This document shows positions 6,406 through 9,766 of a DNA stretch of 9,766 bases, piece after piece. Location of the stretch: assembly GCA_025359355.1 (NCBI GenBank), contig JANYGR010000419.1, forward strand, positions 1 through 9,766, in the 5' to 3' direction. The first letter of the stretch is position 1. Every line of letters begins with the position of its first letter. The translations under genes were made by a program, and so were the position numbers. The notes under the pieces are model-generated. The model was not told the origin of the DNA. It did not search any database and was given only the letters and a program-made list of their open reading frames with translations. The stretch comes from Bacteroidota bacterium. GTDB taxonomy: Bacteria > Bacteroidota > Bacteroidia > B-17B0 > Aurantibacillaceae.

Positions 6406-6432
6406 CTAAACTAAAAGAAAAAATGAAACCAA
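6406..6432 (-). promoter_or_regulatory. Weak candidate promoter for the S46 peptidase
   Basis: On the minus strand, TAGTTTAG (6406-6413) fits TAnnTTTG at seven of eight positions. A TTG (6430-6432) lies 16 bases upstream, the same spacing as the aminotransferase candidate. The leader would be roughly 20-25 bases. The match is imperfect and the region very AT-rich, so confidence is low. Confidence 0.25.
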
Positions 6433-6470
6433 TTGCATTTTTTAGATAAATGCGTATATAAGCAGTTTAG

Positions 6471-6496
6471 TGGGGTAATTTTAGGGATAAACCCCA
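6471..6496. other. Small hairpin between the coiled-coil and S46 genes
   Basis: TGGGGT (6471-6476) pairs exactly with ACCCCA (6491-6496) around a 14-base loop. It is the only GC-rich element in the 159-bp gap. It could end the coiled-coil transcript, or it could lie upstream of the S46 promoter as an operator-like inverted repeat. No T-run follows on either strand, so it is not a standard intrinsic terminator. Confidence 0.35.
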
Positions 6497-6536
6497 AAAT
6501 AAACCTTCTAAATAATCCTATATATAGATTTGAAAA

Positions 6537-7457
6537 TTAATCTAAACGTAAATTAGAAGAACCGATGATAACGCCATCACAGCTTATTTCAATGATATAA
6601 TTACCGGAAACTAAATCGCCCTGTCCTTCGCAATAAGTTACGCCGCTAATTTCTGCATTAGAATAATTAAGTGTTTCTTTTCCTGCAAAATAACCTGACG
6701 ATTTATTAAAGGTAAATTTATAATTATCATCATAATTTTTCGCCATCTCTTTACCATCAGGCGTTACGATACGAACATAAACTGTTTTTTCTCCAGCCTT
6801 AGCGATTTTATTTTCACCCAACGAAAATGATACTTTGATTTTTTGAGTACGAGAAGCTTTAGTCGTTTCACTTTCTTTTTTACCGCCACTCTTAAATTTA
6901 ACACCTTTTGCTACCACGTTGAAACAGGTTAAAATAGAGCCTTTTTGAATGGTAGCTTGTAAATCTTCTTTATCTTTATTTAAGCCTGTAATTTTACCTT
7001 TTTCTGTGTCTAATTCTTTTAAGACATTATTTTTTTCAACGATGAGCGTTTTATTAAGTGTACCTAATGAATCTATCGTTCTTACATAACCTCTCATGAT
7101 TTGACGCAACGTTTCCGATTCTTTTTTTAATTTAGAAATGATATACGCATCGCCTTTATGTTTCTCCGCATCTTCGAGTAGTTGAGCAATTTCAGCTTTT
7201 TTAGCTTCTATTTCAGCTTGTAATGTTTTGTCGCTTGTTTGTAAATTACCGTAATCTTTTTGCAATTGAAGAAGCTCTTCTTTCACATTGTCGCGTTCTA
7301 CAATCACTTGTTCTTTGATTACAACTTCAGTAGCAGCCTTATTTTTTTCCTGCCAATACATCCAAAACGTAACAGAGTTTGCCACAACTAATAAACCTAT
7401 TACTATCCATAATAAGCCTCCTTTTTTACGATTATCTTCCGATGTTTGTTCTTCCAT
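6537..7457 (-). CDS. Membrane-anchored coiled-coil protein with C-terminal beta-rich domain, function unknown
   Basis: This 306-residue protein has three visible parts. A short, charged N-terminus (1-12) leads into one membrane span (about 15-35). A long alpha-helical, heptad-like coiled coil rich in E, K, L and Q follows (about 40-172), interrupted near 100-104. A C-terminal domain of predicted beta strands runs from about 176 to the end (KIKVSFSL, KTVYVRIVTPDGKEM, NYIIEISCDGVIIG). The topology suggests the N-terminus is cytoplasmic and the rest periplasmic. Segments such as GYVRTIDSLGTLNKTL (123-138) and AKGVKFKSGGKK (183-194) look conserved to me from Bacteroidota proteins annotated only as hypothetical, but I cannot confirm this here. 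It is not GldL or GldM as far as I can tell. The ATG at 7457 sits just downstream of a good promoter candidate. The next gene downstream is the S46 peptidase, 159 bp away. Confidence 0.85.
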   Translation of the reverse strand: MEEQTSEDNRKKGGLLWIVIGLLVVANSVTFWMYWQEKNKAATEVVIKEQVIVERDNVKEELLQLQKDYGNLQTSDKTLQAEIEAKKAEIAQLLEDAEKHKGDAYIISKLKKESETLRQIMRGYVRTIDSLGTLNKTLIVEKNNVLKELDTEKGKITGLNKDKEDLQATIQKGSILTCFNVVAKGVKFKSGGKKESETTKASRTQKIKVSFSLGENKIAKAGEKTVYVRIVTPDGKEMAKNYDDNYKFTFNKSSGYFAGKETLNYSNAEISGVTYCEGQGDLVSGNYIIEISCDGVIIGSSNLRLD

Positions 7458-7474
7458 GATTGTATTTAAACATC

Positions 7475-7507
7475 CAAAAATAACATAAAAATACGGACGA
7501 GAAACAA
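7475..7507 (-). promoter_or_regulatory. Candidate promoter for the coiled-coil protein gene
   Basis: On the minus strand, TATTTTTG (7475-7482) matches TAnnTTTG exactly, with TTG (7505-7507) 22 bases upstream, within the usual 17-23. Transcription would start near 7470, leaving a very short leader of about a dozen bases before the ATG at 7457. This is one of the two full -7 matches among the candidates in this window. Confidence 0.42.
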
Positions 7508-7626
7508 TAGTTTTTCAAAAATGTAATGTTTATAGATTATTATGAGTTTTTTCGAAAAATCACCTTAACCTTTTTTTAAAATATCCCTAGAGTTGGCACT
7601 AAAACGGGTGTGTCATTGAGTATCAA

Positions 7627-8238
7627 TTATTCAACAATTACTTTGTCGCTTAACTTATTAGCTTCAATCCAAGCATCCAACGCTATTTTGAAAGTATCTT
7701 TTTCTTTCATCATATCGGTTCGCATGGTAATAGCTTCGTTTTTATAATTCACAAAATAAGTTAAGCCATGTCTTGCTTCTATTTTTGCTATTTCCGAAGC
7801 ACGCATGGTATTTAATTTATTGGTAGAAATAATCAACATATCTCCTTCTAAAGCCACATAACATAAATGTTTAACATAGCGCCATATCGTGACAACAATC
7901 TCCGTAAAAGCTATTAAAAAACACAAAAAAGTCATGTATTTAATTATACTGTCCGAATAATATAATACAACACCGCAACACGTAAAAGCTATAATTTTAA
8001 TAAAACGTTTAGCAAAAAAACCATCCGTGAAATAAACAAATTTCACTGTGTCTTTTTTAATACTCGAAATTTTAAAAGCCTCTAAACAGGCTGCAAATAC
8101 ATATAATGCGCCTACTCCTAAAAAAATATAGCGAACTTCTTTAAAGCCTATATTATTAGTAAAAATAAACACTAAACTAATCGTAATCAGAACTAATAAA
8201 ATAATGTTTTTAAATAAAATTGAAAAAAGAGAAGTCAT
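7627..8238 (-). CDS. Four-span membrane protein with soluble C-terminal domain, unrecognised
   Basis: This 203-residue inner-membrane protein has four hydrophobic segments: about 10-28, 35-52, 80-96 and 100-118. A charged loop separates the second and third (about 55-78). The C-terminal part (about 125-203) is soluble: short strands (YVALEGDMLIIST, MRASEIAKIEAR, TYFVNYKNEAITMRT), then a helix (FKIALDAWIEANKL). That strand-then-helix order resembles the bacterial PH-like domains found behind membrane spans, but this is only a shape argument. I do not recognise the family and offer no function. The start at 8238 lies about 20 bases downstream of a strong terminator, and I see no convincing promoter of its own in the short gap. 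It may depend on readthrough or on a promoter too weak to see. The 168-bp gap after its stop has only a weak, mismatched hairpin. Confidence 0.8.
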   Translation of the reverse strand: MTSLFSILFKNIILLVLITISLVFIFTNNIGFKEVRYIFLGVGALYVFAACLEAFKISSIKKDTVKFVYFTDGFFAKRFIKIIAFTCCGVVLYYSDSIIKYMTFLCFLIAFTEIVVTIWRYVKHLCYVALEGDMLIISTNKLNTMRASEIAKIEARHGLTYFVNYKNEAITMRTDMMKEKDTFKIALDAWIEANKLSDKVIVE

Positions 8239-8258
8239 AATGTGTAAATAAATAGTAT

Positions 8259-8290
8259 AAAAAAAGCCCGTTCTAAATAAACGGGCTTTT
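8259..8290 (-). terminator. Intrinsic terminator of the parvulin-type isomerase gene
   Basis: AAAAGCCCGTT (8262-8272) pairs perfectly with AACGGGCTTTT (8280-8290) over 11 bp around a 7-base loop. Read on the minus strand, the hairpin begins about a dozen bases after the isomerase stop codon and is followed by seven T residues (complement of 8259-8265). This is a textbook Rho-independent terminator. It separates the isomerase gene from the four-span membrane protein gene, whose ATG follows at 8238. Confidence 0.9.
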
Positions 8291-8301
8291 GAAGTTTTTG
8301 T

Positions 8302-9766
8302 TTAGAAATCAAATTTACCTCGGTGATCTTCAATGTTTGCTTTATCTTTTAAAGCCTCATACAACTCATAATCTACGCGACTTGCAGCTGCTTGCTCCAC
8401 TTCTTTTTGTTTCGCTTTAAAATCTTTTGGTAATGGCATTTCATTTACACTTGTTACGCAAACCATAAATACACCATTATCGCCTTTGATAGCCTTACTT
8501 GTTGTATTAGCTTTCATAGAAGTTGCTGTTCCTATTAAAGCGTCTTCGCGACCAATAGCAGCTACATTATAAGATGAGAATGTTAAGTTATCTGCTTTTT
8601 CTGGCATTAAGCCCATTTTAGCAGCAATATCTTCAGCTGTTTTAGCAGCTCCAGCTTTCGTATTAAATTCAGCAATGAATGCTTCCGCTTTTTTATCACG
8701 AATCGCTTTTACTTTTGCTTCTTCTTTTACTTCTTCTAATGGAGCAACGCCTCTTTCTTTAACAGAAACTAAGTTAGCTACAATGAAACGATCTTTGAAT
8801 TCAAATACCGGAGAAATTTCACCTTTTTTAGATTTATAGATCCAACGAATTAATTCTTTTGGATTTTCTAAGCCTGCAATCGTTTTATCATTTTCTTTGA
8901 TATTATCTGCAATACGCTTATTTAATTTTTGAGTTTCAACACTTTTATTGAATAAATCAGCTGTTTGGTTTTGACCTGCAAAATCGCTCGCTTGCTTAAA
9001 ATACTCTTGAGTAGTTTCGCTGCTTGGTGCAATTAATTTAGAAATTTGAGCTACTTTATATGAGTTATGACGTGTTTTAGAAACACCAAGTACTTCAATA
9101 ATATGGAAACCAAATTGAGTTGGAACTACGCTGATATTACCAACAGTTCCTTCTAAACCAGCACTTTTAAATGCATCTACAAAGCCTTTGTTTTCATCAA
9201 ACCAACCATAATCACCTCCATTGTTAAGAGAACCGCCATCATCAGATACAGTTTTTACTAACGTATCAAAGCTCACTTGTTTTGCTTTTAATAACACTAA
9301 TAAACTATCTGCCATACGCTTTGCAGCCTCTGGTGTACGTTGCTTTTGAGCTCTTTGGCTTTGCAAACCAATTAAGATATGACGAACTTTAGCTGAATCT
9401 GCTATTGATTTTACATCTTCTAATTTATAGATTTTAACGAAAGTACCTTCAGTATAAGGACCGTATACTGTTCCTTTAGGAGCACCGAATACTGTAGAGT
9501 CTGAAATGATCATATTCTTTTTAGTGAAATTTGAAATGACCACTTGCTCCCCATCGCTTTCTTGTGCAATATAACTTGAATCTTCTTTTACTGTTTTTGT
9601 TTTAAAATCTTCCACAACTCGCATCGCATCTTTTTGTAAAGCTTCGAAATCTAATTTAGAAGGCATTACATCATAAGCAATATATTCAATCTTACGAGTT
9701 GTTTCTTTTACTTTATATTCGTTTTGGTGCTTGTTGTAATAAGCTGCGATATCATCATCTGTTACT
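8302..9766 (-). CDS. PpiD/SurA-like parvulin peptidyl-prolyl isomerase (5' end outside window)
   Basis: The frame is open to the right edge, so at least 487 residues are visible and the true start is missing. The ATG at 9664-9666 is internal: the residues before it (VTDDDIAAYYNKHQNEYKVK...RKIEYIAYDV) continue a PpiD/SurA N-terminal region without a break. Numbering from the window edge, a parvulin domain runs from RHILIG (128-133) to FGFHIIEVLG (218-227), with GGDYGWFDENKGFVDAF between (183-199). It is followed by a degenerate second parvulin-like segment (about 305-365, KKGEISPVFEF, RFIVANLVSV). Such proteins are membrane-anchored or periplasmic chaperones that help fold exported and outer-membrane proteins; the anchor, if present, would be upstream of the window. 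PpiD is favoured because the family in this phylum is long (around 700 residues, from memory). The C-terminus (EDHRGKFDF) is intact, with its own terminator. Confidence 0.9.
   Translation of the reverse strand, partial: VTDDDIAAYYNKHQNEYKVKETTRKIEYIAYDVMPSKLDFEALQKDAMRVVEDFKTKTVKEDSSYIAQESDGEQVVISNFTKKNMIISDSTVFGAPKGTVYGPYTEGTFVKIYKLEDVKSIADSAKVRHILIGLQSQRAQKQRTPEAAKRMADSLLVLLKAKQVSFDTLVKTVSDDGGSLNNGGDYGWFDENKGFVDAFKSAGLEGTVGNISVVPTQFGFHIIEVLGVSKTRHNSYKVAQISKLIAPSSETTQEYFKQASDFAGQNQTADLFNKSVETQKLNKRIADNIKENDKTIAGLENPKELIRWIYKSKKGEISPVFEFKDRFIVANLVSVKERGVAPLEEVKEEAKVKAIRDKKAEAFIAEFNTKAGAAKTAEDIAAKMGLMPEKADNLTFSSYNVAAIGREDALIGTATSMKANTTSKAIKGDNGVFMVCVTSVNEMPLPKDFKAKQKEVEQAAASRVDYELYEALKDKANIEDHRGKFDF

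Noticed and set aside
7548..7559. TTTTTCGAAAAA 12-bp perfect palindrome upstream of the coiled-coil gene
   Set aside because: It is low-complexity A/T sequence with a single CG at its centre, which is expected by chance here, and there is no second matched site to suggest an operator.
7593..7615. TTGGCAC resembling the -24 half of a sigma-54 promoter
   Set aside because: The -12 GC is absent at the required spacing, and nothing on that strand would be transcribed except antisense to the membrane protein gene. TGGCAC and GTGTCA also form a weak hairpin, but with no T-run it is not a convincing terminator.
8310..8317. TAAATTTG (minus strand), a perfect TAnnTTTG match that could drive the four-span membrane protein gene
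   Set aside because: It lies in the last codons of the isomerase gene and upstream of the terminator, so its transcripts would be stopped before the membrane gene. It is probably chance in AT-rich DNA.

Overview
The window looks like chromosomal DNA of an AT-rich member of the Bacteroidota. Four things point that way: an S46-family dipeptidyl peptidase, a stand-alone heptose-7-phosphate kinase, A-rich translation starts without Shine-Dalgarno sequences, and several promoter candidates resembling the Bacteroidota TTG / TAnnTTTG type. No phage, IS transposase, tRNA, rRNA or CRISPR array is visible. Most of the content is core metabolism and cell-envelope biology.

Layout, left to right. On the minus strand lie a heptose-7-phosphate kinase (hldA/rfaE1-like, 82-1098) and, upstream of it, a class I aspartate-type aminotransferase (1180-2373). 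The kinase is bracketed by two oppositely oriented copies of a CACAGAG-containing intergenic repeat, and the gap between the two genes also holds a short direct repeat. Diverging from the aminotransferase is a tight plus-strand run. It consists of an EVE-domain protein (2529-2936), a 45-residue single-span membrane protein (2963-3100), an exported thioredoxin-fold-like protein (3103-3642) and a small exported protein whose expected start codon reads ATC (3654-4007). The run ends in a strong, two-way terminator (4015-4048).

Converging on that terminator from the right is the S46 dipeptidyl peptidase (4215-6377). Between its stop codon and the terminator sits a 125-bp imperfect palindrome (4092-4216), which is the least explained structure in the window. 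Further right, all on the minus strand, are a membrane-anchored coiled-coil protein (6537-7457), a four-span membrane protein with a soluble C-terminal domain (7627-8238), an intrinsic terminator (8259-8290), and a parvulin-type PpiD/SurA-like peptidyl-prolyl isomerase that runs off the right edge (8302-9766).

How they fit together: the kinase supplies a precursor of ADP-heptose for lipopolysaccharide, the aminotransferase serves amino-acid metabolism, the S46 enzyme trims peptides in the periplasm, and the parvulin protein helps fold envelope proteins. The EVE run mixes a predicted modified-base-binding protein with envelope proteins of unknown role. I do not see an obvious new multi-gene defence or mobile system. 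The candidates for something undescribed are the palindrome, the unrecorded small membrane gene and the ATC start.
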